Of a stretch of DNA of 20,764 bases, positions 6,472 to 15,038 are shown one piece after another. Numbering within the stretch: position 1 is the stretch's first letter; each line of letters begins with the position of its first letter. The notes beneath the pieces were generated by a model. It worked only from the letters and a program-made list of their open reading frames with translations. It was not told the origin of the DNA and did not search any database. The position numbers and the translations under genes are program-made. The stretch lies in assembly GCA_037440525.1 (NCBI GenBank), contig JBBITW010000046.1, positions 1-20,764 on the forward strand, in the 5' to 3' direction. This DNA is from JBBITW01 sp037440525. GTDB lineage: Bacteria; Desulfobacterota; BSN033; UBA1163.

Positions 6472-7389
6472 TTAAGGCTCTCCTCCAATCTTTATGGGGA
6501 GACTAAGGTCAGAAGACCACTCCAACCATGACCCCCGATATAGACGAACATTTGTAAAACCCTGAACGTGTTTCAGTGTGAAATAGAGATGGCTTGCATC
6601 CCTGCCTGTGCCACAATAAACGATTACTTCCTTCTCAGGGGTAATACCATGTTCTAAAAAAATTTTTTTAATTTCCTCTCTCCTTTTCCAGATTCTCAAC
6701 TCATTACCTTCGAGGGTCTTTTCCCAGAAGATATTTATGGCTTTAGGGATATGACCTCTTCGAATCTCATCCCCTTCCTCTCCGCTATACTGTTCAGGGG
6801 GACGTGCATCAACAATTGCTGTGTTTCTTGCCTGGATCTGCTCGCTTACACGTTTCTTATCCGCCAAGGTATCTCTAATAGTTTTCCCGAAAAACTTTTT
6901 GGGAAATAGGGATGGATAGAGCTTTGTTATGGAAAGCCTCTCTGATACCCATTTCTCCCAGCCTCCATTTAATATACCGATCTTTTTATGACCTAAAAAA
7001 TCGAGATTCCATGCGAGAAGTGTGGCATTTGGATTCGACCTCTCTGAATAGATTATGACCCACATATCATTTGAAAGACTTAAATTCTCTCCCAATAGTC
7101 TTTCTAAATATGCCCTGTCAGGTGCCTGAGCAGGAATTCCCTTTATTGGTATCTGGAGGTTTTGAAAATTAAGATAGACGGCATTTGGTATATGACCTTT
7201 CAAATAGTCCGTTAGTGAAGATCGCATGTCCACAATACGAATGGAAGGATTATTAAAGACCTGACTCAGCTCCCATGTCTCAACAAGCCTTGGGAATTCT
7301 CTGACTTTGAAAGGAGTGTTTTTGGCATGAAGGAAAGGTGAAAAAAAAAGAATTGCTAAGAGCAATAAAATTTGGATAAAACAAACCAA
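6472..7389 (-). CDS. Exported protein with two rhodanese (sulfurtransferase) domains
   Basis: A 305-residue protein with an N-terminal signal peptide (hydrophobic residues 4-20, likely cleavage after HA at 21-22), so probably periplasmic or lipid-anchored outside the cytoplasm. Two rhodanese domains follow, about 33-155 and 175-300, each with the recognisable RIVDMR or AIVDAR strand and GHIP(N/K)A motif. The second domain keeps the catalytic loop with C259 in YCGTGRDAS. The first has YSERSNPNA at the same place and no cysteine, so it is likely structural, as in other tandem rhodaneses. The start is a TTG at 7389 with GGAG 9 bases upstream. It follows glgA by about 22 bp and ends the six-gene run. 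Role may be thiosulfate:acceptor or 3-mercaptopyruvate sulfurtransfer; the substrate is not determinable here. Confidence 0.88.
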   Translation of the reverse strand: MVCFIQILLLLAILFFSPFLHAKNTPFKVREFPRLVETWELSQVFNNPSIRIVDMRSSLTDYLKGHIPNAVYLNFQNLQIPIKGIPAQAPDRAYLERLLGENLSLSNDMWVIIYSERSNPNATLLAWNLDFLGHKKIGILNGGWEKWVSERLSITKLYPSLFPKKFFGKTIRDTLADKKRVSEQIQARNTAIVDARPPEQYSGEEGDEIRRGHIPKAINIFWEKTLEGNELRIWKRREEIKKIFLEHGITPEKEVIVYCGTGRDASHLYFTLKHVQGFTNVRLYRGSWLEWSSDLSLPIKIGGEP

Positions 7390-7411
7390 TCTTATCTTCT
7401 CCGTTTTAAGA

Positions 7412-8893
7412 TCAGATGACCAATTGTCTTCTATCCAAGGCCTTTTGATAAAGGCTTAGATATGCCTCTGCTGATTTATGCCAGGAGAAATCTTGGGCCA
7501 TCGCATTTTTAATAATTTTTTCCCAGTGTGCCGGTTGAGAATAAAAGCTGATGGCAATCTTAATCTTTTTCAGAAACTCCTTTGCATCATAGCCCTCAAA
7601 TTTAAAACCATTCCCTTCTCCTGATAGAGGATCATAATTGACGATCGTGTCATCCAATCCACCTGTAGCCCTAACAACAGGTATTGTTCCATACCTCAGG
7701 CTATAGATTTGATTGAGACCACAGGGTTCATACCTCGAAGGCATGAGGAAAATATCTGCCCCTGCCTCAATCTTATGGGCCAAGCGGTCATCATAGGCAA
7801 TCCGAATCCCTGCCTTTTTGGGGTATCTCTTTCCAATCTCTCGAAAGATATCATGATATTTCTGCTCCCCTGTTCCTAAAAGGACAAAACCTACATCCAT
7901 GGTGAAGAGTTCGTCAATTATCTCAACCAATAGATCGAACCCCTTTTGATCGGCCAATCGAGAGATCATCCCCAATAGAGGGTATTTCTCCAATGATGGT
8001 GGAAGGCCAAATTCCCTGAGGAGATCCATTTTACAGCTTCCCTTTCCTGATAGATCGTTTATATTATAGTGAGCAATGATGTATGGATCGCTTGAGGGAT
8101 TCCAATCCCCATAGTCCACTCCATTGAGGATACCATAGAGGTCTTTTCTTCGTTTTCTAAGAATACCATCGAGTCCATAACCATATTCCGCGCTCTGTAT
8201 CTCCTCACTATATTTCTTACTCACCGTATTGATTATATCGGCATAAACAATCCCTGCCTTCATCAAATTGATCCTTTCCCAGAATTCAATCCCCTCGGGA
8301 TTATAAATCTCCGATGGGAGACCTGTAAGCCAGAACTTCTCCTTTTTAAACAAACCCTGATATGCAATGTTGTGTATTGTGAATACAGAGGCTGTCTTTG
8401 AGAAGAATGGGTCATTTTTATAGACCGATTTAAGATAGGCTGAAATCAACCCTGTCTGCCACTCATGATGGTGAATGATATCTGGGATATATCCAATCTG
8501 TTGACAAAATATCAGGGCTGCCCTGGAAAAAAAGATAAAACGTTCTGCATTATCAAAGTAATCCCCTTTTGGAGTGCTATATAGATATTCCCTATCAAAG
8601 AATTCGTCCCTGCCAATGAAAAAGATAGAGATCTCGGAAGTGAGTTGACCCTGGTATATATCACCTCTTATGATTTCATCCCCAAGTGGAACCTCGATCT
8701 TTTCGCCCAGATAAGAAAGAGGCTGCCCCGATTGTTTGACTGCTCGGTAATAAGGCATGATCAAAATTAATTCACAACCAAGGGGATAGAGGAACTTTGG
8801 TAGCGAACCAGAAACATCTGCCAATCCACCTGTCTTTGCAAATGGAACTGCCTCCGGAGTTACAAAAAGGATTCGAGGCCTTCTATCCTTCAT
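7412..8893 (-). CDS. glgA: Glycogen synthase (ADP-glucose type, GT5)
   Basis: Transfers glucose from ADP-glucose (or UDP-glucose) to growing alpha-1,4-glucan. The GT5 hallmark KTGGLADV is at about residues 20-27. The N-terminal Rossmann half has DIIHHHEWQTGL and VFTIHNIAYQG. The C-terminal half has GMISRLADQKG (about 308-318) and the nucleotide-sugar site PSRYEPCGLNQIYSLRYGT with GGLDDT after it. Length (493-496) is normal for bacterial GlgA. Two in-frame ATGs are possible: 8902, where AGGA directly abuts the codon, and 8893, where the same AGGA is 9 bases away; I prefer 8893. It sits between a small membrane protein gene and the rhodanese gene in the purB-ftsH run, with no other glycogen gene nearby. 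Confidence 0.95.
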   Translation of the reverse strand: MKDRRPRILFVTPEAVPFAKTGGLADVSGSLPKFLYPLGCELILIMPYYRAVKQSGQPLSYLGEKIEVPLGDEIIRGDIYQGQLTSEISIFFIGRDEFFDREYLYSTPKGDYFDNAERFIFFSRAALIFCQQIGYIPDIIHHHEWQTGLISAYLKSVYKNDPFFSKTASVFTIHNIAYQGLFKKEKFWLTGLPSEIYNPEGIEFWERINLMKAGIVYADIINTVSKKYSEEIQSAEYGYGLDGILRKRRKDLYGILNGVDYGDWNPSSDPYIIAHYNINDLSGKGSCKMDLLREFGLPPSLEKYPLLGMISRLADQKGFDLLVEIIDELFTMDVGFVLLGTGEQKYHDIFREIGKRYPKKAGIRIAYDDRLAHKIEAGADIFLMPSRYEPCGLNQIYSLRYGTIPVVRATGGLDDTIVNYDPLSGEGNGFKFEGYDAKEFLKKIKIAISFYSQPAHWEKIIKNAMAQDFSWHKSAEAYLSLYQKALDRRQLVI

Positions 8894-8927
8894 ATCACTC
8901 ATTCCTGATTAAAAATTCTAAATTTTT

Positions 8928-9164
8928 TTATTCACCCTTTTCACCCTTACGTATCACCTTTTCAAGACGATCCAGGGCATCTGCTGTCTTCTCTCTTAAT
9001 GAATTTGTCATTACAATCAGCGTATCTATCTGTTTCTTCAGGTCTTCGGATGGAAGAGTCGATTCAATCCTTCTTTTCAATTCCGCAGTTCCACCTGTTC
9101 GCTGATATGCCAAGATGGCGAGGACCAGAGCCACCACAGAGATTAGTAGTGTAACAGCTTCCAT
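8928..9164 (-). CDS. Small membrane-anchored coiled-coil protein, unknown function
   Basis: A 78-residue protein that I do not recognise as a named family. An N-terminal transmembrane helix (about residues 4-19, LLISVVALVLAILAYQ) is followed by a charged region rich in Lys, Glu and Leu (about 28-76) that looks like a continuous amphipathic helix or coiled coil. The ATG at 9164 is 2 bp after the DUF502 stop, and its strong ribosome binding site AAGGAGG lies in the last codons of that gene, so it is a real, co-translated gene. The position immediately after ftsH and DUF502 suggests a membrane partner of one of these, which is inference from context only. Confidence 0.75.
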   Translation of the reverse strand: MEAVTLLISVVALVLAILAYQRTGGTAELKRRIESTLPSEDLKKQIDTLIVMTNSLREKTADALDRLEKVIRKGEKGE

Positions 9165-9166
9165 GA

Positions 9167-9868
9167 TCAGGGACCTCCTTCAAGATTTGTATTAATATAT
9201 TTTATCTCTTTTAAATTTTCAACCAGTTCCTTTCGAGATCCTGTGCTGGATAGCGGGACAGATAGAATATGAGGGGTAACAATCCCAACTGACATAATGG
9301 CCTTTATTGCCTCTTCTATTGTCAAATTTGATGGTAATACCTTCTCCTCTGGAAGAAATAGTAAGATACCCTGTGGTGGAACAAAGGCGGTTGGGACAAA
9401 GACAGTTATCCTCTTTTTGTTCTGAAGATCTTTGATTTCATTTGTCACAAAACCAAGAACAAAACTTCCTTCCTGAGGGAATTCAACGAAGACAGCCTGT
9501 CGAAATGAACCCTTTCTTGTGGCAGAGAATGCATCGGTTAACTGTTTTGAAGATGTGTATATATTCTTTACCACCGGTATTACTTTAAAGAGTCTATCAC
9601 CCCAGTTGACAAGCTTTCGGCCAAGTACATTTGTAGCGATCAAACCGAGTAGATAAAGGAGGAGGAAAACACTTAAAATTCCAAGGCCTGGAAGATAAAA
9701 CTCACGACCAAATAAATAGAAGGTGACTTTTGGCATCACAGGCCTTAGAATGCTATCAAGGAAATTAAATATAAAGTTAAGCACAAGAAAGGTGATACCA
9801 AGTGGAAGGATCACGAGAATCCCTGCAAAGATCTTTGTCCTAAGATGTTTAAAAATCTTCTTTGTCAT
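9167..9868 (-). CDS. DUF502 family membrane protein
   Basis: A 233-residue integral membrane protein. Two hydrophobic segments (about 12-38 and 56-82) precede a soluble C-terminal domain. Family-typical features are the N-terminal GILVILPLGIT, the NIYTSSKQL motif after the second helix, VFVEFPQEGSFVLGFVT and the FVPTAFVPPQG strand. DUF502 proteins are widespread in Gram-negative bacteria and plants; their biochemical role is not established, although plant homologues have been linked to the secretory pathway. It overlaps the ftsH stop by 4 bp (ATGA) and is followed 2 bp later by the small coiled-coil gene, so it is tightly coupled to both. Confidence 0.88.
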   Translation of the reverse strand: MTKKIFKHLRTKIFAGILVILPLGITFLVLNFIFNFLDSILRPVMPKVTFYLFGREFYLPGLGILSVFLLLYLLGLIATNVLGRKLVNWGDRLFKVIPVVKNIYTSSKQLTDAFSATRKGSFRQAVFVEFPQEGSFVLGFVTNEIKDLQNKKRITVFVPTAFVPPQGILLFLPEEKVLPSNLTIEEAIKAIMSVGIVTPHILSVPLSSTGSRKELVENLKEIKYINTNLEGGP

Positions 9869-11754
9869 ATGGCCTCAGGAGATAACTTCAAAACCCTTTT
9901 TAGCTCCACCTCCTCAACCACCTCTTTCTCAAGGAGGAGATTGGCAAGCTCATTTAGCTCTTGTTTCTTGGATGTAAGAATCTCCTTTGTCTTCTGATAG
10001 CTCTGGTCTATAATCTTTTTTACTTCCTCGTCAATCTTTTTAGCAGTTTCTTCGCTATACTCCTTTGAAGAGGAAAGCATTGAGGAGGGGAGAAATAGGG
10101 GTCTTTTCTCCTTTTCAAATGTGACATAGCCTAACTGCTCACTCATCCCATATTCTTTCACCATACTTGTGGCAATATCAGTCGCCCTCTGGAGATCGTT
10201 ATGTGCACCTGTTGAGATCTCTCCGAATGTAATCTCTTCCGCAACCCTACCTCCTAAAAGGACAGCCAGACGATCGAGGAGTTCTGATTTTGTCATTAAA
10301 TATCTATCCTCAGTTGGAAGCTGAAGGGTATAACCCAATGCAGAGATACCCCTCGGTATGATTGAAATCCTGCGCACAGGATCAGCATTAGGGAGGGATG
10401 AGGCTACTATGGCATGTCCTGATTCGTGGAATGCTACAATCTCCTTCTCCTTCTTTGACATCAACCTCCTTTTCTTCTCAAGCCCTGCCACAACACGGTC
10501 AATTGCCTCTTCAATATCTGCCATTTCCACAAAATCCTTATTTTTCCGTGCGGCAAGAAGTGCTGCCTCATTTACAATATTTGCAAGGTCTGCACCTACA
10601 AACCCCGGGGTTCTTGAGGCGATTATCTTAAGATCTACCTCCGGTGAGAGCTTTATATTTCGTGTGTGAATCTTTAGAATCTCCTCCCGACCAACCAGAT
10701 CAGGACGATCAACAAGCACATGACGATCAAACCTTCCAGGCCTCAGGAGTGCGGGGTCAAGGATTTCAGGTCGATTCGTTGCAGCCATTATGATGACCCC
10801 TGTATTTGGATCGAATCCATCCATCTCTGCAAGAAGTTGGTTCAGCGTCTGTTCCTGCTCATCATGTCGACCCATGGGATTCACCCCTCGGGCCTTTCCA
10901 AGTGCATCGAGCTCATCAATAAAGATGATACACGGAGCATGATTTTGAGCCTGTGCAAAAAGGTCTCTCACCCTCGCTGCCCCAACACCTACAAACATCT
11001 CAACAAAGTCAGAACCGCTGATCGAGAAGAATGGAACATTGGCCTCTCCTGCAACCGCTCTGGCCAGCAGTGTCTTGCCTGTTCCGGGCATTCCAACGAG
11101 GAGTACACCCTTAGGAATCTTTGCACCGAGACGTTGAAACTTCCCAGGATTCTTTAGAAATTCAACGATCTCCTTCAGCTCTTCCTTTGATTCGTCAATG
11201 CCTGCGACATCTGAAAATGTAACCCTCTTGTCTTTCTCAGCATATATCTTTGCCCTGCTCTTGCCGAAGGACATCACACTTGTCTCAGGACCGATGCGGG
11301 AGAATAGAAATCTCCATATGAAGAAGAAAAAGATAAGGGGAACGATCCAGGAGAGGATGTTTGTTAACCACTTACTTTCAACCTTTCCAGTATATTTTAC
11401 ATGATGAGCCTCCAATTCCTTGACAAGGTCAGGATCCTCTACCCTGATGGTCTGAAATCTTCGAGGCCCCTTTTCCGTATCCCTCTCTCCAGATATAGAT
11501 TCCTGGGTAATGGTGAGCTCCTTTATCTTTCCAGCCCTTATCGATTCCTTGAATTCACTATATGGAATTACATCCTCAGCCTTCTTGGATACAATATAGT
11601 TCTGGATTAGAAAGATAATGAGAAATGCAATCACAAAATACCAGATTGTAAATTTGGTCTTTTTCAGGACAGGTTGCTTTCCCCCTCTTTCAGAGGGTTC
11701 TTTAATCCGAAGAAGATCCCTTATATCAGGTGGAGTTTTCTGTTCTTTTTTCAT
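9865..11754 (-). CDS. ftsH: ATP-dependent zinc metalloprotease FtsH
   Basis: Hexameric inner-membrane AAA+ protease that degrades misfolded membrane proteins and short-lived regulators. There are 629 residues: a 34-residue cytoplasmic N-terminal extension, TM1 about 36-53, a periplasmic domain, and TM2 about 133-151. The AAA domain has Walker A GMPGTGKT (221-228), Walker B IIFIDE (276-281), the FVG pore loop (254-256) and the second region of homology ending RPGRFDR (338-344). The peptidase domain has the zinc site HESGH (443-447) with D520 as likely third ligand. The ATG at 11754 directly follows the purB stop; GGAG 8 bases upstream lies in the purB end. The N-terminal extension before TM1 is longer than in E. 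coli FtsH. Confidence 0.97.
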   Translation of the reverse strand: MKKEQKTPPDIRDLLRIKEPSERGGKQPVLKKTKFTIWYFVIAFLIIFLIQNYIVSKKAEDVIPYSEFKESIRAGKIKELTITQESISGERDTEKGPRRFQTIRVEDPDLVKELEAHHVKYTGKVESKWLTNILSWIVPLIFFFFIWRFLFSRIGPETSVMSFGKSRAKIYAEKDKRVTFSDVAGIDESKEELKEIVEFLKNPGKFQRLGAKIPKGVLLVGMPGTGKTLLARAVAGEANVPFFSISGSDFVEMFVGVGAARVRDLFAQAQNHAPCIIFIDELDALGKARGVNPMGRHDEQEQTLNQLLAEMDGFDPNTGVIIMAATNRPEILDPALLRPGRFDRHVLVDRPDLVGREEILKIHTRNIKLSPEVDLKIIASRTPGFVGADLANIVNEAALLAARKNKDFVEMADIEEAIDRVVAGLEKKRRLMSKKEKEIVAFHESGHAIVASSLPNADPVRRISIIPRGISALGYTLQLPTEDRYLMTKSELLDRLAVLLGGRVAEEITFGEISTGAHNDLQRATDIATSMVKEYGMSEQLGYVTFEKEKRPLFLPSSMLSSSKEYSEETAKKIDEEVKKIIDQSYQKTKEILTSKKQELNELANLLLEKEVVEEVELKRVLKLSPEAI

Positions 11755-13053
11755 CTATTTTTCTCCAAAAACCCTCTGGAATATCTCATCCACATACCTG
11801 AGATGTTTTTTGATATCAAAACATGCCTCAATCTCTTCCTGAGTAAAGAGACGCCGGATATCTTCATCACGGGAAATAAGGGTCTTAAAATCCTCCCCCT
11901 CCTCCCAGCACCTCATTGCATTCCTCTGAACCACTTCATAAGATTTTTCCCTCGATAGTCCTTTCTGTGTGAGAGAGAGGAGAATTGTCTCTGAGTGGAT
12001 GAGTCCTCCAAGCCTCTCAAGATTTGCCTTCATATTTTCCGGGTAAACAATAAGGTTTTGGAGAATAGAGGTGAGGCGGTTTAGCATATAATCGATCAGG
12101 ATGGTAGCATCAGGTGCAATAATTCTTTCCACAGAGGAGTGGCTGATGTCTCTTTCATGCCAGAGTGAAACATTCTCAAGAGAAGCAATTGAGTAAGAAC
12201 GAACAAGCCTCGATAATCCTGAGAGGTTTTCAGCTGAAATTGGGTTTCTCTTGTGAGGCATAGCAGAGGAGCCCTTCTGCCCCTTTGAAAAGAATTCCTC
12301 TACCTCTAAAACCTCTGTTCTCTGAAGATGTCTCAGTTCAACAGAAAATTTCTCAATCGATGAGGCTATGACCGCCAGTGTGGTAAAGAATTCAGCATGA
12401 TGGTCTCTCTGGATTATCTGTGTAGAAATGGGAGCAGGTCTGAGCTCCAATCTTTTACATACATATTCCTCTACAGAAGGTGGGATATGAGCAAATGTCC
12501 CAACTGCCCCTGAAATCTTACCTACACTGATTGACTCTTTAGCCCTCTGCATCCTTTTGAGATTTCTGCTCATCTCATCATACCAGAGGGCCATCTTTAA
12601 ACCGAAGGTGATTGGCTCAGCATGAATACCATGGGAGCGTCCAATCATTGGAGTATCTTTATATCTAAATGCCTTCTCCTTCAGCACATCTAAAAGCCGG
12701 TGGATATCCTGTATTATAATATCAGATGCCTCTTTAAGGAGGAGTGCAAGGGAGGTATCGAGGATGTCAGAAGAGGTAAGGCCATAGTGAAGATATCTCG
12801 AAAGAGGACCAAGTGATTCTCCCACATTGGTTAAAAAGGCAATCACATCATGTTTTGTTATCTTCTCTATTTCGTTAATCCTCTGGACATCGAAAGTTGC
12901 TCTCTCCCGGATCTCTCGAACCGCCTCCTCTGGAATATGCCCAAGTGTTGATAATGCCTCACAGACCAGGAGTTCTATTTCAAGCCATGTCTCAAATTTC
13001 CGTTGATCAGTCCATATCCTCTCCATCTCAGGTCGTGTATAACGTGGTATCAT
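11755..13053 (-). CDS. purB: Adenylosuccinate lyase
   Basis: Acts twice in purine synthesis: splits SAICAR to AICAR plus fumarate, and adenylosuccinate to AMP plus fumarate. At 432 residues it belongs to the fumarase/aspartase superfamily of the short Bacillus/Thermotoga PurB type. Diagnostic segments are TSSDILDT (93-100), GRSHGIHAEP (138-147, with the acid-catalyst histidine H141) and the flexible signature loop KGSSAMPHKRNP (260-271) that carries the catalytic serine. AAGGA lies 7 bases before the ATG. It is the first gene of the six-gene minus-strand run, with its own promoter upstream; ftsH begins directly at its stop. Confidence 0.97.
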   Translation of the reverse strand: MIPRYTRPEMERIWTDQRKFETWLEIELLVCEALSTLGHIPEEAVREIRERATFDVQRINEIEKITKHDVIAFLTNVGESLGPLSRYLHYGLTSSDILDTSLALLLKEASDIIIQDIHRLLDVLKEKAFRYKDTPMIGRSHGIHAEPITFGLKMALWYDEMSRNLKRMQRAKESISVGKISGAVGTFAHIPPSVEEYVCKRLELRPAPISTQIIQRDHHAEFFTTLAVIASSIEKFSVELRHLQRTEVLEVEEFFSKGQKGSSAMPHKRNPISAENLSGLSRLVRSYSIASLENVSLWHERDISHSSVERIIAPDATILIDYMLNRLTSILQNLIVYPENMKANLERLGGLIHSETILLSLTQKGLSREKSYEVVQRNAMRCWEEGEDFKTLISRDEDIRRLFTQEEIEACFDIKKHLRYVDEIFQRVFGEK

Positions 13054-13083
13054 AATTTAATCCTTATCCTTCTCCTATATCTA

Positions 13084-13111
13084 ATTTTACCTAAAAGGGT
13101 AATAAAGTCAA
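13084..13111 (-). promoter_or_regulatory. Promoter of the purB-ftsH-glgA run
   Basis: On the minus strand TTGACT (13111-13106) and TAAAAT (13089-13084) are separated by 16 bp, each one base off the sigma-70 consensus, about 30 bp before the purB ATG. It is back to back with the map promoter in the 101-bp divergent gap. Confidence 0.65.
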
Positions 13112-13134
13112 TAAAAGGTCGAAAGTATGAGATA

Positions 13135-13163
13135 TTGACAATCTTTGAGTTCAAATGCATACT
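13135..13163 (+). promoter_or_regulatory. Candidate promoter of map
   Basis: A perfect TTGACA (13135-13140) is followed after 17 bp by CATACT (13158-13163), four of six -10 bases. Initiation would then fall at about 13170, at an in-frame GTG that gives the usual N-terminus of the protein. If this promoter is right, the ATG at 13155 is not transcribed and map mRNA is leaderless. Confidence 0.4.
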
Positions 13164-13922
13164 AATTTTGTGATTATAATAAAATCCCAGCGTGAGATTG
13201 AACAACTGAGGAAGGCCAATTCTTTGGTGGCCGAAGTATTTCGAGAGTTAAAGAGAGCCATCGTTCCGGGAATCGAAACCCGTGAGCTGGATCAGATGGC
13301 TGAACAGATCATCCTTTCACGAGGAGGTGTACCTGCCTTTAAGGGTTACAGAAATTACCCAGCAACATTATGTATCTCTATCAATGAAGAGGTTGTTCAT
13401 GGTATCCCGGGTGAACGAAGATTAAAAGAGGGGGATATTGTAAGCATTGATGTTGGAACAAATCTAAATGGATATTTTGGAGACGCTGCCATTACACTCC
13501 CTGTCGGTCAAATAGATAGAGAGGCGCAAAAACTCCTTGATGTTACTGAAAGGGCACTTTATATTGGAATCAAGATGGCAAAGGCAGGAAACAGACTTTA
13601 TGATATATCCCACGCCATACAGACATGGGTAGAATCCAATGGATTCTCTGTTGTGAGGGATTTTGTAGGGCATGGTATAGGTAAAAGCCTCCATGAAGAA
13701 CCACAGATCCCGAATTTTGGCCCTCCAAACCAGGGACCGCGACTTGAGAAGGGCATGGTATTCTTTCTTGAGCCTATGGTCAACGAGGGGACTCACGAAG
13801 TAAGGATCCTCTCAGATGGATGGACGGTGGTTACTTTGGATGGGAAACGATCAGCCCATTTTGAACATACTATTGCCATCACAGATGGGGAGGCTGAGAT
13901 ACTAAGCATCATCAGGGATTGA
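13155..13922 (+). CDS. map: Methionine aminopeptidase, type I
   Basis: Removes the N-terminal methionine from nascent proteins in the cytoplasm using two divalent metals. There are 255 residues with all five metal ligands of the family: D99 (SIDVGT), D110 (YFGDAA), H173 (FVGHGIG), E206 (FFLEPM) and E237 (HFEHT); H82 in VVHGIPG is the conserved catalytic histidine. The start is uncertain. The ATG at 13155 has only a weak GAG nearby and gives five residues (MHTNF) before the normal beginning; the GTG at 13170 would give the family-typical MIIIKSQREIE. It is divergent from purB. Map is often linked to ribosomal genes, which is not the case here. Confidence 0.95.
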   Translation: MHTNFVIIIKSQREIEQLRKANSLVAEVFRELKRAIVPGIETRELDQMAEQIILSRGGVPAFKGYRNYPATLCISINEEVVHGIPGERRLKEGDIVSIDVGTNLNGYFGDAAITLPVGQIDREAQKLLDVTERALYIGIKMAKAGNRLYDISHAIQTWVESNGFSVVRDFVGHGIGKSLHEEPQIPNFGPPNQGPRLEKGMVFFLEPMVNEGTHEVRILSDGWTVVTLDGKRSAHFEHTIAITDGEAEILSIIRD

Positions 13923-14006
13923 TTAATTTTTAAGAGACATAGATTTAAGAATTATCCTGAGTTTTTAGTGTCCAGTGAATTTTAATCAAAAGGGGGAGAA
14001 GGGGCA

Positions 14007-15002
14007 ATGTATCGGGTAGCCAGGGATATGGTCGATCTTGTAGGATATACCCCGCTTGTCAGGATCAACCATATCGTTCCAAACGGAAAGGTGAAGGTCT
14101 ATGCCAAACTTGAAAGATATAATCCTGCAGGTTCAGTAAAGGACAGGATTGCAAAATATATGATTGAATATGGAGAGAAAGAGGGTCTGCTTACAAAAGA
14201 TAAAATCGTCATAGAACCAACAAGTGGAAATACAGGGATTGCCCTCGCAATGGTTTGTGCGGTAAAGGGATATCGACTCGAACTGGTGATGCCAGAGACA
14301 ATGAGCATTGAGAGGAGAAAGATCCTTACAGCCTTTGGAGCGAAAATCATCCTGAGCGAAGGTTCAAAGGGAATGGATGGGGCAATAGATCTTGCCAAGG
14401 AGATAGCACAGGATCCAAAATATTATATGCCCTACCAATTCAAAAACCAATACAATGTCCTTGCCCACTATGAGACAACAGGTGAGGAGATATGGAGAGC
14501 TACTCGGGGAAAGGTAAGGATGTTTGTGGGAGGCTTGGGAACTACTGGAACCCTCATGGGTGTTTCAAAAAGACTAAAAGAGTATAATCCTGAAATAAAG
14601 ATCATTGGCGTAGAGCCTTATCCAAATTCAAGTATTCAGGGCTTAAAAAATCTGAGCTCACAGTATGTGCCTGAGATCTATGATCCCAGTAGACTGGATG
14701 AAAAGATAAATGTCACAGATGAGGATGCCTTTGAGATGGCAAGAATACTTACTCTCAGGGAGGGAATATTCTGCGGAATCAGCTCCGGGGCAGCCATGTG
14801 GGGAGCTATGCAGAAATTAAAAGAGCTTGATCGTGGTATTCTGGTAACTCTATTCCCTGATGGTGGAGAGAAGTATGTTAGCACACCTCTCTATGAACCG
14901 AGCAAATGCTTTGAGTGCCTAAAAAAACATAGAATCCCAACCTGCATGACTGAGGAATATATCACAGCCCTGGAATGCCTTGTAAAGACTGAGAGTAATT
15001 AA
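14007..15002 (+). CDS. Cysteine synthase family PLP enzyme with cysteine-rich C-terminal tail
   Basis: A 331-residue fold-type II PLP enzyme related to O-acetylserine sulfhydrylase (CysK/CysM) and the catalytic core of cystathionine beta-synthase. The Schiff-base lysine is K45 in NPAGSVKDR, the substrate loop is PTSGNTG (71-77), the phosphate cup is GGLGTTGT (175-182), and GISSGA (257-262) and FPDGGEKYVST (283-293) follow. The expected reaction is cysteine formation from an activated serine and sulfide. The C-terminal about 30 residues carry four cysteines, C301, C304, C313 and C323, in a CxxC-x8-C-x9-C arrangement that E. coli CysK and CysM lack. A strong GGGGGAGAAGGGG precedes the ATG. The gap after map is 84 bp. 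The acceptor substrate (O-acetylserine, O-phosphoserine or homocysteine exchange) cannot be told from sequence. Confidence 0.9.
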   Translation: MYRVARDMVDLVGYTPLVRINHIVPNGKVKVYAKLERYNPAGSVKDRIAKYMIEYGEKEGLLTKDKIVIEPTSGNTGIALAMVCAVKGYRLELVMPETMSIERRKILTAFGAKIILSEGSKGMDGAIDLAKEIAQDPKYYMPYQFKNQYNVLAHYETTGEEIWRATRGKVRMFVGGLGTTGTLMGVSKRLKEYNPEIKIIGVEPYPNSSIQGLKNLSSQYVPEIYDPSRLDEKINVTDEDAFEMARILTLREGIFCGISSGAAMWGAMQKLKELDRGILVTLFPDGGEKYVSTPLYEPSKCFECLKKHRIPTCMTEEYITALECLVKTESN

Positions 15003-15038
15003 TGGAAAGGTTTCCTTCTTGAAGAACAAATTAAATCT

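Noticed and set aside
10358..11157. Plus-strand open frames of up to 145 codons opposite ftsH
   Set aside because: Low-complexity translations antisense to the AAA and peptidase motifs; shadows of ftsH codon usage.
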